64,000 bases of DNA. It comes from Dermatemys mawii. Its lineage: Eukaryota; Chordata; Testudines; Dermatemydidae. A program made the translations under genes and the position numbers. The stretch spans positions 8,890,300 to 8,954,299 of the forward strand of contig ML677385.1 of assembly GCA_007922305.1 (NCBI GenBank), given 5' to 3'. Positions within the stretch are counted from its first letter, which is position 1. Each line of letters starts with the position of its first letter. This document shows positions 22,886 through 34,151 of the stretch, piece after piece. The notes under the pieces were generated by a model. That model was not told the origin of the DNA. It did no database searches and worked only from the letters and a program-made list of their open reading frames with translations.

Positions 22886-23734
22886 TTAGGGTTCATTAAA
22901 CAGCAAACCAAATGAATGAGAAAGGAATAAACTTTTTATTAAAACATACTGGAGAGCTGTTGTGGTGAATTGCTGCCCACAGCCATATGGTGCTCCCACC
23001 CCCACCTCCAGGGCACATCTCCAAATTCCTATGGTCATAATACTGTCCCTTATGAGGAAACATCTCTAATTATCATTGTCTACAAACATATCTTTCAAGG
23101 CACTGCCTGTGGATGCCAGACTGCCTATAAACTTGCTATTGTGGAAATTGTGTTGTTTTTATAAATGTAACTTTTTTAGCATTTTAAATTAATTTTTAAA
23201 GAATAAGAGTTAGTGAATTGAGTGTAGATGGAAGATCCATCTGAGTTGAGTCAGGTCGCACGCAGGCAGTTGGTGTTCCAGCTTCTGTACATGGTTCTGC
23301 TAATACACCTTTTTGTTAATTATTTGTTAGTGAATCTTCACGGTTGTCTCACTTTTTGAGACTCGCACTGTAGTTCAATGATACTTCCCCATCACATTAG
23401 GATCCTTTCTTTTAATTATTTTGATGGATTCTAGGAAAGTCAATGTTCACGCCATGGGGTGCTTCTGGTTTATGAAGTTCTTTTTGCTTCATTTCTCCCA
23501 ATTACTTGAAAAGAATCAAAGCTTTCAAAAGCTGAAAAATAAAGACAGAGCTTTGAAATTCATTTCTTAAACTGATTTGGACAATAATGTATGAAAGTTC
23601 ACTTTGTATTTCTGTAATTTCCTTCCTAATCTGGTTCTCAGAATGAATTCTGGAAATGTAAGAAAGTGTCTCACAAAGGAGTTCAATAATCTAGTCACCT
23701 GGCCAGAAATGAACTACAGATGTTTGTGTGGCAT
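22886..23734. other. non-coding, nothing recognised
   Basis: No frame above 64 codons and no repeat family could be named. Confidence 0.5.
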
Positions 23735-24470
23735 TCTGAAAAACTTAAAAGAAACAGGTACAACTAAAACGCCTGGAAATTGAAAAGGTTCTTGACATGA
23801 CAGCAATTACAGAAACATGATGGAATGATAAAACTCAAGCTGTCGCTATAGTATCTGCCTATAAGCCATGCAGGAAGCACTGGTTTAAGTCATGGAAGTA
23901 GGGAACAGGGCAATTAAGTCACAGAGATAGAGGATTAGCAATATACCTAGAAAATCTGTAGAATCTAATGAGATAATATTTCTGGGTTCAGAGGTCCATA
24001 CAGTAGAATCTGTGAGAATACAAATCCCAAGTTACACAAGTACAGTAGACTCTCGATTATCCAGGATGATAGGGAAAAAATAATCCTGGTTAATAAAATC
24101 CTGGATAAATCACCATCCATAGGAAATATGGGGAGGGGGGGTTGGTTTACCAGCCACCCTGTGCCAGGGGGAAGGGGTGTTGGTTCACTGGCTGCCCTGT
24201 GCCCTGGTGGGTTTTTTCCTATGCGCTTGGGGTGGCAACAAAGCCAGAGCCAGTCCTGTGAATTACGCATATATATATATATATACATCCTGGTTAACCC
24301 ACTTTCTGGTTAACCCAGTCCTGGATAATCAAGAGTCTACTGTATTTATAGAATTATACCATGATCAGGAAAAGGATTTTAAGTGCACAATGTTGAAGGA
24401 GATTAAAGGCAATAAGGTCTAATAAAGCAATAATAATGGGTGACTTTTGTATCCATATACTAATGGGTCA
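23735..24470 (+). mobile_element. CR1-clade LINE endonuclease remnant, interrupted by a Tigger-type MITE
   Basis: Plus strand reads LDMTAITET then a stop then WND (about 23791-23830), the TETWW-type motif of LINE APE endonucleases, followed by SAYKPCRKH (about 23856), corresponding to the GYxxFRxDR stretch. After the MITE (24041-24344), IIMGDFCIH (about 24433) is the next endonuclease block. Removing the MITE restores the order of the motifs, so the MITE landed in an already resident LINE. The RT region is absent. Only the 5' third of ORF2 is represented, unlike the usual 5'-truncated copies, so the rest was lost later. Confidence 0.7.
24043..24342. mobile_element. Tigger/pogo-type MITE with TA target duplication
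   Basis: Left terminus cagtagactctcgattatcc; the right terminus read inverted gives cagtagactcttgattatcc. The 23-bp inverted repeat has one mismatch and is flanked by ta on both sides (24041-24042, 24343-24344), as expected for Tc1/mariner-superfamily Tigger elements. Inside are a direct duplication of a roughly 30-bp segment (gttggtttaccagccaccct / gttggttcactggctgccct) and an (at)n run at about 24268-24285. No transposase. Confidence 0.92.
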
Positions 24471-25173
24471 AATCTCACAGCCTTCTCCACCTCTCTCTTA
24501 CTTTAAAAGTAGAAATTGGCAACTTTTATATACAAAAAATCTCTTGATTCATATTTGCATTGGAAAGCTTCAGAAGTTCTCATTTATGCTTACAGTACTA
24601 GGATTATAACAAAACTTGTATTAGTTCTTTCCCAAAGCCATCGTATTTGGTAACAAAACACTGAATTAAATATCAATCTTTGGTCGACCTGTGTTTTCTC
24701 ATCACAGTAAATAAGTTAATAAATGGAAAGTACATTTCTTTGACATGTACCCTAGATAATTGGGAGGAAACTTTCAAAGTGCCTATATAGTATAATCATC
24801 CTTAAACTTTAGAATAAGTCTGGATAAAAGCAGTAATCATATGTTACCTGTTAAATATCCAATCTCATTTCTGTAAAGTTCAAATGATATGTGATTTGAA
24901 CCATCTTTGCAAAGGTTTTGTTTAGTTATAGAATCTCCATTGTTTTCATTTAGTATGCTGTGGCCTTACAATTTCCCAGTTAACATGTGAGAAAATATTT
25001 GATGGTCAGCAGTATTTTTGTTTTTATATTATTGCAGAAGTCCTGTTAACGGGAAAACATGAAGATTCTCACTTAAATTTTATAAAAGCTGCTGTCTTTA
25101 GAGTTAGTTTTGCTTCTTGCAGTAGGTCTTACTGAGCTAACACGAGTCTAAAAAGCTGCATAACCACAGCCAT
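24471..25173. other. non-coding, nothing recognised
   Basis: AT-rich, without open frames worth noting. The last 40 bases may belong to the left part of the Harbinger-type MITE that resumes after 25315. Confidence 0.5.
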
Positions 25174-25315
25174 TGTTCCCTCTTAGCTGTGTGCGTGTGC
25201 ATGCGCACAGAGATCCTAAGCCCTGCGCACACGGTGAAACACCACACACACACACACAGAAATTTGCACAGAAGAAATTTTTTGTGCACACAGCCTGGCA
25301 AGAATTAGAGGGAAC
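25174..25315. mobile_element. short MITE with TGTTCCCTCT/AGAGGGAACA termini
   Basis: The ends ttgttccctctta and ttagagggaaca form an inverted repeat. The inner parts gctgtgtgcgtgtgc and gcacacagcctggc are also complementary in part. cacagc lies on both sides (about 25165-25170 and 25323-25328), a weak hint of a target duplication. The middle holds a (ca)n run at 25241-25258. A 73- and an 87-codon frame crossing it are spurious. Confidence 0.6.
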
Positions 25316-25317
25316 AT

Positions 25318-25445
25318 GGATCACAGCCACTCCCCCTGCTACCATGGCTACATTGCTATTTGGACTCATGGTAGCTCAATGGGAGCTAGCTACAAGTATA
25401 CAAGTAAGGAAATCACACCCTCAGCTCGTAGTGTAGACAAGGCCT
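25318..25445 (+). repeat. Harbinger-type MITE, 3' part
   Basis: Ends cagctcgtagtgtagacaag gcctta, the -gtgtagac- terminus of Harbinger-type MITEs with a tta that would be the target duplication. Inside it has accatggctacattgctatt and gggagctagctacaagtata, a recognisable turtle MITE body. The short MITE at 25174-25315 lies in its left part, so it is probably the younger of the two. Confidence 0.55.
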
Positions 25446-26153
25446 TACACTTGCACAGTTATGCACAGATACGATGTATGGGATAAATATAAAGTCATCT
25501 TCAGTAACATAAATTATGAGCTTCTGTAACCAGTTATTTTTAAAAACACAAACTTACATTAAAGTGGCACAGATTTCGGGGTTTGATGATATTTCTGGGG
25601 TTAAAGCTTCACTGGTGCACTTTATCCATAACGACAGAAAGGTAAGGATGGAACAGACACTTTAATTTTACATTCCCTGAGATCTGAAAGTTCAATCTTT
25701 GTGCTTCACAATCATTCTGAGATGTAATTTCAAGTAGAACGATGTTTCCTCTCAACACATTGGAAGGTTTCGAGATACTGTTGTAAATGGTGGCCATTTT
25801 TAAATTGAAGGATTAAATTTGTTAGTGAAGTAGATTTGTCAGGCTCTCATTTGTAAATTGTGAATGTCAGACGTTTGAGTGTATGCCACACTAATGAAAG
25901 TTTGTGTCTTGAAACATGTTTCACTAATTTTTTAGGTTCTCATAAAATTTACAACTTCCACAGATAACAATGAGATTCATGGCTAAATTCCATGAAAATC
26001 TTTGGAACTGTGGGGATATTTACTATTAACCCATGGACTACTTTCTACGTAGATGAAAAAGAAATAGACGTTAAATCTCACAAGGTCCTGAGCATCTTCA
26101 ATTCCCAGCTAAATCAATGGAAGCTGAAGGATTCAGAATTTCTCAGAATTGAG
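25446..26153. other. non-coding, nothing recognised
   Basis: AT-rich; the only frame listed (25609-25797 minus, 62 codons) has no motif. Confidence 0.5.
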
Positions 26154-26277
26154 TAGGGTGACCAGATGTCCTGATTTTATAGGGACACTCCCGACTGTTG
26201 GGTCTTTTTCTTATATAGGCTCCTATTAATCCCAACCCCTGTCCCAATTTTTCACCTTTGCTGTTTGGTCACCTTAA
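26154..26277. mobile_element. short hAT-like MITE (TAGGGTGACCAGA family)
   Basis: Starts tagggtgaccagatgtcctg, ends ctgtttggtcacctta: inverted termini ggtgacca / tggtcacc. aattgag flanks it at 26147-26153 and 26278-26284, matching a 7-8 bp hAT duplication. A truncated relative, inverted, occurs at 43959. Confidence 0.8.
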
Positions 26278-27547
26278 AATTGAGACAATAAATAAAAATA
26301 AACTCACTGGGCTACATTCAACCCTGGTGCAACTCCATTGTCATGTCTGATTTAGACTAAATAAACATTAAAAGGTTCTATTTTATTTTGTGGTTTTTGA
26401 GCAACAGGAGCATAATCTTAAGGAGCTACAAACTTCTTATTTTTCCATTTCCAGCCAATGCATTTTAAGAACAGCTCTAGAAAACCAATAAACAAATCAA
26501 TTCCATATATGAGATTTGTATAGCAAATGTTTGCCTAGTCCAAATTTGCTATAAGAAGTTATAAATCCTGTAAAAAAATAGGGGTTTTGCATGGGAAATG
26601 CTGATATATTCTGTGGCACAATGGGTGGTCCTATCATTACAACTAGTGCACCAGGACCTACATTCTGTGTGCACAGAGTTATTTTTCATAGACAAACCTA
26701 GCTTTTCAAACCAGTATACACTGCAGCAGACTTGCATTCTCAACCTCGCTCTGTTCTGTATGCTGTCAACTCTAACCAATCATTGTATACATATATTTAC
26801 TCTACATGCACTATCACTATGTTGTAATGGAAGACATGAGTTCTAACAGCTGCACAAATGGACAGTAAATCAAGACTGCACAGGAAACCAATCATTTTCC
26901 CTGTCTTAAAAAAATAAAATAATACATGCTGCTAAGCTAGAGTAGAAAAAATTGGAGATCAATGTAAGGTATCAATCTTTCCAGAATAACAATTATACAC
27001 AGTCCTTTAAGCACATGCCTAGAGCTTGTGAATTATTATATCTGAACTCCAGCTATAGATAAAAGTTAGACAACACAGAGGGAGGCAGCTAGAGACAGGG
27101 AGAAAAATGAAACTATATAAAGGGAGGAGGAGGGAATTGACATTTTGATCTGACACATCAACATCTCCATATTACTGTAATGCCAGTAGAAAGCCTCTTT
27201 GGAAGTATATGAAAGATTTTGTACTTAAAATTAAACCAGCAAAATAATTTTCTTTGCTGTTAAGATTAATGGTAGGAAATTTTCACTTGCTTGCCTGGGG
27301 CAGTTTGACACTTTCTGCATAAGCTTAAAACATTTTTCTGAGGTTCCTAAAATTGAAATGTGAGGGGGAGGTGGAGGCAAGGGTCAAAGTTAAAATAGAG
27401 CTTTGTGCCTCACTTGCTATCAGACTGAAGTACCATCAATGTTTACTGTCATCTTGGGAAAACTGTAAGAGATTAGGCTCAGGGAGGTGGGGGACTCACA
27501 GTACAAATGATGGGGGGGAGGGAGAGAGGAGAATAAAATATATACAG
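26278..27547. other. non-coding with a short palindromic repeat
   Basis: gctacattcaaccctggtgcaactcc near 26311 (first 20: gctacattcaaccctggtgc) is half of a palindromic amniote-type repeat. Opposite-strand frames at 26549-26846 and a 118-codon frame at 27353-27709 running into the LTR show no domain. Purine-rich sequence occupies about 27070-27140. Confidence 0.5.
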
Positions 27548-28200
27548 TGTGACGGAGTCAGACCAGAAGGATATAGGAGAGTGCTGGAAGGCAGGTATAT
27601 TAGTCTCAGGATGTGCAGGTCCCTGGATAGCCAAACAAAGGCTACTTCAGGCCAATCAAGACATCTGGGGCCAATTAAGAACCTTCTAGAAAGGAGTAGA
27701 AACAGCTAGCCTGATTGGGACACCTGAAGCCAATCAGGGACTGGCTGAAACCAGATAAAAACCACCCAGTTAGTCAAGTGGTCTGTGGGTGTCAGGAGCT
27801 GTGAGAGGAAGTTGTGCTGTTGGTGAGACTGAGTGTTGGACAACATATCATACAGAAGGAAGGAGGCCCTGAGGTAAGGGTGAAGTGGAGTTTGAAGAAG
27901 CGGAGAGTGCTGTGGGGAAGTAGGCCAGGGAATTGTATTGTGCTTTGTGCCTAAAAGGTCAGCCATCTTAGCTGATACTATTAGGGTCCCTGGGCTGGAG
28001 TCCAGAGTAGAGGGCGGGCCCGGGCTCCCCACTTTTCCATCTTCCATACTGGCCTGTGATGAAGGTAACTCACTAGGCGGTGACTCTTGCCAATTATACT
28101 GAGAAAGGGAGGTCACTCTGGGGCCTAGATGAGTTTCTGAGGCCCCTCAATCTGTCAGGAAGCGCAGGACCCACAAGTACAGACTTGAAGCTTTGTCACA
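27548..28200 (+). mobile_element. solo LTR with 4-bp target duplication
   Basis: A 653-bp unit starting tgtgacggagtcagaccaga and ending agctttgtcaca. The terminal tgtgac / gtcaca is a perfect short inverted repeat with the TG...CA ends of LTRs. acag flanks both sides (27544-27547 and 28201-28204). Four CCAAT-type motifs occur at about 27650-27735 (ggccaatcaag, ggccaattaag, agccaatcagg among them), followed by agataaaaaccacc (about 27752), which could serve as a TATA-type promoter element. No internal retroelement sequence borders it, so it is a solo LTR left by recombination. The 118- and 136-codon frames overlapping it are not genes. Whether it is from an endogenous retrovirus or Gypsy-like element is not decided. 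Confidence 0.8.
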
Positions 28201-28589
28201 ACAGTTTGAAAATTTACAGATGAAGGCAAATGATTTAGAAGACTTAGTTTCCTTTGATGATTGCATTTCTATCCATGACTCTGAACTGACCTTCTCCTGC
28301 CACATCTCCTAGGTCTATAAATGTATTTATCACCATCTGTGTAACTAGTATGCCCCTGCCTCTGTTCTGCCTCTAGTGTAACTTGTCATTTTTTTGGACT
28401 GACACAAATCCCTCTTTTTATTGCTATTCAAATCTCATGCCTCTAGATTCCAGTTTTCACAAAATATTGCTTCCTGTCTTCCTACATGTATTGCGTACAT
28501 CCACATAACCCTATGCCCAGATACCTTTGGTGAGTAACATCCCCATTCACTTCAAGAGCGAACTCAAAAGTGAAATCTTCACCTTTAAA
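28201..28589. other. non-coding, nothing recognised
   Basis: Short linker between the solo LTR and the next LINE, with no repeat or coding sign. Confidence 0.5.
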
Positions 28590-30370
28590 CATCCAGGAAA
28601 ATAAGAACTGCCACATATGGTCCATATAGTCTAGTCTCCTGTTTCCAATAGAGGCCAGCTCCAGTTGGTTCAGAGGAAGGCTCTAAAACCCCCACAATAG
28701 ATTATCTCACATCTGCCTGCCTGTCATGAAGGCTTTAACCTATCCCTAATAGTTACAGATTGGCTTAAACCTTCAAACATAAACACTGTCTTCCAATATT
28801 ATTTTTGTTAGTGTTAACTATTAAGCTATATGCAGCCTTATGTTATTCATATAAATAAGCAAGATTTTAAAAAGAAGTCTGGATAATTCTTGGCCTGAAA
28901 ATCTGATAGCATTGAGTTCCTTTGTCTAATTATGAATTGTATTACAAAATATTTCCTTTTATATGTTTAGAATTTCATACTTTTCAACTCGATTTTGCTG
29001 TCTCTTTTTCCTTTTGAGGCAGGGACAACAGAAGGTGCTGACCAACTTTTTCTGGACCATTTGTTATTTTGTACACTTTTATATATTTGTTCTTATTCAT
29101 TTCCTTTCTAACTAGACAATCCCAATAATTTCAGTCTCTCTTCATATGAGAGTTTTTCTATGTCCCTAATCATTCTCATCAGCCTTCATCTCCTTCAATA
29201 TCCATTTTGAGATGGAGCAACCAGTACTACAGACAGTATTCCAGATGAAGCCATATCATTGATTTATATAATGGACTTGTTTTTCTGCATTATTTTCCAT
29301 CCCATTTCTTATACATTTTAACATCTTGTTTAATTTTTTTACCATTGTTTATTTTTCTGCATATTGAGAAGTCTCCTCTGCGAAATTCCTCACAGTTCTC
29401 TTCAATCCTGACATTCAAATAACTCTATCATCACTAAATTCTGAGTTCTCACTACACACCTCCCTTTCCAGAACATTCATATAGTAAGTAGCACTGCTCT
29501 TAGTGCAGCAGCTTTAGGCCCCTTGTTGTTAACCTCATGCTATCATGAGAATTAACAATTTAATCATACACATCTGTCTCCTAGCCCATTTTTGACCCAT
29601 GATAATACTTTACCTCTCACTCCATTATTACTTAGTTTCTTTAGCATCCTCTTGTGAAGAACCTTGTCAAAGACCTTTTAAAAGTCTAAATAAATTTTCC
29701 AGTTTGTCCTCTGTAATTCACTAACTCTATTGACACTCAACAAATTCTCAGATTTCAGTGAGACAATATTTCTTTGCTGAAAACTTTGTTGGTTAGACCC
29801 TATCACGTCACAATCTTTCAGGTGTTTAATTATTCTATATTTAATTATTGTTTCGATGAAGGTACCAGATATGGAGATAAGGCTTACGATCTGTAATTTC
29901 CTGGACTAACTATCGAGCCCTTTTTGAACAGAGGTACAACATTTGCTGCTCTTTAATAACCACTACTATACCAGAGAATTGAAGGTTGCGTATTTTTCCT
30001 AGCAGCTCTGACACTTCATACTTGCACCCAACTCTTGAGAATATTTAGGCTCTCAAATGAAGAAGTATATCTCATCTGGACCTAGTGACTTACTGCTTTT
30101 TATGTTATCAGTTTTTTCTAGTCCCTCTTCTTGTGACACGTCATCTCTGATAGTGCCTTTTTTTAACCATAAAAGAGCAGACCTGAACAGAGAGAGAGAG
30201 AGAGAGATTTCAGCTTCTCAGCAATGTCCAGTTTCCTTAATTGCTCCTTTTAAATTCCTTATCTCTAAGGACCTGTACTCACCTACTTCTGACTTTCCGT
30301 ATTTACTTCCCCCTTCCCTCAAAGCAAATCTTAGCATTTGTTTAGTTAAACCTTCAAATTAACATTTCAT
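28590..30370 (-). mobile_element. CR1/L3-type LINE remnant, RT domain to 3' UTR, antisense
   Basis: Minus strand, N to C. IKSSKSLGPDEI (about 30105) is the RT entry motif. QKGLDS and SGTFIETIIKYRIIKHLKDC (about 29880-29815) come from the fingers. VFDKVLHKRMLKKLSNNGVR (about 29665-29610) and SWVKNGLGDR follow. FSDDRVI (about 29432) occupies the place of the FADD active site, with Ser for Ala. At 28596-28780 the sequence resembles the antisense 3' UTR of turtle CR1 elements (acatatggtccatatagtct). Stops and frameshifts are frequent. An (ag)n run at 30189-30208 lies in the linker. A 101-codon plus-strand frame at 30057-30362 is its shadow. Confidence 0.75.
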
Positions 30371-33300
30371 TCTCCCCTCCTCCCACTAAATATAGGCTGC
30401 TGTCTATTTCAGTCACACTACTATGCAGAACATCACTAATATGATTGGACCATTGCATGTGGAGTCATCTGATAGGATTTCTGAAGGGAAAGGGATGTTC
30501 TTCAAGGTGTGACTTGGAAGTGCACCAATGAAGCTGCTCTTAAAAGTGTAAGGGGTCTCTGTCCTACACAAGATACCTCCTCACTGCTATACCAGTGTTG
30601 TCCTTGTGCATTTGTAAAATCAGATGTATTCCTGAAAATCCCATGAGTCATGTCAATCAGTGGATTTGTTCATGGATGTCCAGTTTGCACTTGTACAAAT
30701 ATGTGTATACCTGAATATTGAAATCAGGACTATAGAGTCCATTAGGAGGGTTTAGTTCCTTCCCAGTAAAGTCCAGTGAAATGTATATAATGATCAGTAC
30801 ACTCAACTCTTAAATTCATAAATGATTAATCTAAATGCAAGTGTTTCTAGCTTTTCTCTTGGCTTTATTTGTTCCTCCCTGCTGATCTATAAAATTAACA
30901 ATGATGCATGCTCACTGAACTGCCATACTCCCCCATGTGTATTGATTAAGTCACACGACATGCATTCAACTTAGGCATAATTGCTCTAACACTATATTTT
31001 ACTGTGAAGTAATAGAAAAATCAAACCCTAAAATGGAATTATGTTTTAACTGAATATTTCAAAGGAAGAAGAAGCCCACTAGCAATAATATGCATGACAA
31101 AATGTTATCATTTATAGGAAAAACATTCACTAGCCAGGATTTTCAAAAATGGGTGGCTGAAGTAAGGAAATATAACCAGAATTTGAAAAGAATATTTAGG
31201 CTCTCAAATGGCCAAATGAGAGTTGGATTCTAGAAAATCTCCCCAATAATCTTAGTGATTTTGAAAGTCTGGACCCTAAATCAGGGTCTTGATTTTCAGA
31301 ACTGTTGAGCATCAGCAGTTCCCACTGAAGTCTTCACAGAAAGAGCAGCAGGATTTGGCCCAATACTAATATTTACAGGTAGTGTTAGAACATTCTTTTG
31401 TAATGTGTGCCGCCAAACCACTCGATTGCACATCCCCATTTGCTGCTTTGTCTAAATTGGAACTTACTTTTGAAGAAGTGATTTAAATTATTCGCTCAAC
31501 TTTTAAGAGTGCCAGAGTGCTGATGTGGTGACAAGCTTTTCCAAGTCATCTTCTTAAAATTATGCTAGAGACTTATTTTTCATCCTTTCAGAGAAGAATA
31601 TAGGAAGTAAATTGCCAGAGTCATGACATTAAAGGAACTTATGCAGCTAAATCCCTATGCACACTGAGAAAATTTACTTCCTAGTATTTTAATTAAGATG
31701 TAAGTCCTTGAATATTTATGGTCTGAAATCTCCTATCACTTCAAGAGATGAGTGTTCAGTTAGTGTAGACTTGAGATCTTGGTTTATTCGTGTTTATGGC
31801 GTCTCACATGGGAAGTAAGTCCGATCCAGGATTTGCAAAATTGGTTTCATGTCTTGCAAGTGAGTCATTGTTGGGTGGGGAAGGCTTTGAGGTATTGGCC
31901 TTACAACCAGCTGTCTTCTCTGGCAGAGAACTCACATGCCACTCCTCAAAGGCAGATGTGGCCTCTTGACACAGATCTCTTCATCTGGGTCTGTTCAGTG
32001 TAATGAGCTCCCAGATGAGTTGGCTGAACAGCCGGCACTATGGACAGATTTAAGAGAGAGGATTGTGCAGAGCCTTTCTCTCTTTTTCACCCAAGCAGCT
32101 GTTGCCACGCTGGTGCAATAAATGGCACAAACATGACAGCTGACATGGGTGCAGGATTTGAATTTGGAGTTGTCCCTCTCCTAGATTAGCTGCCGACCTG
32201 AGCTGAACGGTTTCTTCTGCCATCAGTGTAGTGATTGGCCAATAACTGCATATATAATACAGATTGCCCTTACATGTTATCACAAGGCACATGCTTCATT
32301 GCCATCCTTTCCATTGATATTTGTTTTCTTCCACATCAACTATGAATGAAGACTTTGTGGTGACCCTAGCAAGGAGGTTTAGGGCTTACTCATTGACCCA
32401 AGGTGTGACCCCCAATATTAGCGGAGAGCAGGAACATCTTACTCTTCCCTATTAGGGCTGCTGACTGCCCAATATTTATGGTTATCTATAGATATCATGA
32501 GTCTGTATTTGTTTAAATAAATGTGTGAGAAAGTTTGTTTTTCTTTTAGAGTTTTAAAGTCAACATTGTCTTAAATGCACATTTTGTTGCTGTTTGTTTA
32601 AGTCACAATCAAACAGTGTTACCCAACAATGCCATCGTTTTCTTTTTGTTTAATTTATTTTCCATTAGAATTTCTTTTCCTTCATCTCACACTCTTTCCC
32701 AAGTGGAAATGAGTCAATTTGATGAACCTGTGATTATCAAGTGGGATCAAAATCAAGCAAATGGAGTTTGTTAGTGGGTGAGATTTTTCAAAATGATATG
32801 TGGAATTTAGTAGCCATACAACCTATTCAAATTAATAGGAGTTCTGTGACTAATAAATTGCTTAGTCACTTTGCTTGAGATTTTCACTATACTCAGATGG
32901 TCACTTACTTGTGACAGACTTTTTTCTTTTTCTTTCTTTTTTTTTTTTTCCGCAGGGGGTGAGGGGAAGTTGTATTCTTCTGTTCCTAATTCAAGGCATG
33001 ATTTTTCCTTTAGCTATAAGAGCACATTAGCTGCTAGGACCTCTAGGTTCTAGCACCTGCTTTGTCCCAATAAGCACTCAGAAAATGGCTTCTACTAGCA
33101 TGGCTACTGCATATCTCCTTGACCTATTAACCAAACTCCAGTTAGGGGAGAGAGCAATATCCGACTGACTCCTTAGCAGATTCATCACATTGTCTGTGCT
33201 GACCTGAGCTCTTAGCAGAGTCCTCACAATACCCTCAAGTTCTTACTGTTCTGTACCTCCTTGCTAACCATTTGATGGAACCAACCTATTAGCTGCTCTA

Positions 33301-33503
33301 CATTTGCAGGAGGATGGGAGACCATAGCAAACTTGTTTCCAGGATCTTGTCTTTTAACATATCACTTCCTCCATACCTACTTGATTGTCGTTCCATATCT
33401 CAGGTGGCTATTCTTCCCTCTCTGCACATCTCAAAATATAATGAGAAATTTGGCTAATTTATTAACAATTTAACACAATTAAAAATTTAACAATTAACAC
33501 TAC
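30371..33503. other. non-coding, one palindromic repeat
   Basis: 31272-31362 (cttgattttcagaactgttg ... gcaggatttggccc) is half of an amniote palindromic repeat. 31760-32300 is GC-richer, and frames of 61-80 codons lie on both strands there; I see no domain, and a processed pseudogene cannot be excluded. A poly-T run sits at 32936-32950. Nothing else recognised. Confidence 0.5.
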
Positions 33504-34151
33504 CTGGGACAGGGTTGCTCTACTCACTGTTGGATGGTGCCACCTTCTGGAAATTCTGGGGATTAACTGAGGCCAACGCCCCTATCATTTTCTCCTCTGC
33601 AGCCCTTCTCTGACTCCAGGAGCTACAACATCCACTTTGTGACTCAGCCTTCCAGCCAGGTCACTATGTGGTTTCCTCTTTCTGGGGCATGTAAATAAAG
33701 TCTTTTCCAGACAAACCAGCTCAGGCAGTCTGCTGTCCTCTGTTTGACCTGTGCCGCATTCCCAGTGGCTGGTAGGGGAGCCCAGGCCCACCTTCTACTC
33801 CAGGTTCCAGCTCAGGGGCACTCCTGTCAGCAGCCAAGGTCTATGCCATCCCACATCTTTCAGCTTTTTCCCTGAGCCTTTTCCTACCTTCCTGGCTCCC
33901 CCAATTCCCTATGGGTTCATCAACCTCCCAATTCCCTCCTCTCAGGGAGTTACTGTCGACTACCCTCAACCACTAACAAACCTCCCTTCTCCTAGGTAGT
34001 GTCTGCAGCCGACTTCCCTGGCTTCCCCTTCTTCTCTCAGCTAGCTGGGCCTCATTTAATCAACTCCTGCTTGTGCAGCCTGGGAAGTTAATTGTCCTGT
34101 CTGGCCATCTTAATCCCTTCCAATCACATGTGATGTGGACACCCCATCACA
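33504..34151 (-). mobile_element. solo LTR, antisense, with 4-bp target duplication
   Basis: The right end of the + strand reads gatgtggacaccccatcaca, so the LTR starts tgtgatggggtgtccacatc on the minus strand, close to the tgtgacggag start of the LTR at 27548. The left end is ctgggacagggttgctctac. ctac flanks both sides (33500-33503, 34152-34155), and the match extends to cactac if the terminal ca is counted. The minus-strand 3' end is cccag rather than ca, so the last base may be mutated. About 648 bp. Related to the LTR at 27548 by ends and duplication length. Frames of 68 and 82 codons inside are spurious. Confidence 0.65.

Noticed and set aside
27706..28116. 136-codon minus-strand open frame
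   Set aside because: Lies entirely inside the solo LTR on the opposite strand; Pro/Ser-rich by composition.
30189..30208. CRISPR-like or array structure at (ag)n and similar runs
   Set aside because: Simple microsatellites; no spaced repeats, and the sequence is clearly eukaryotic.
31779..32292. Possible processed pseudogene in a GC-richer patch
   Set aside because: No recognisable protein in any frame, no poly-A tail or target duplication seen; left as unclassified.
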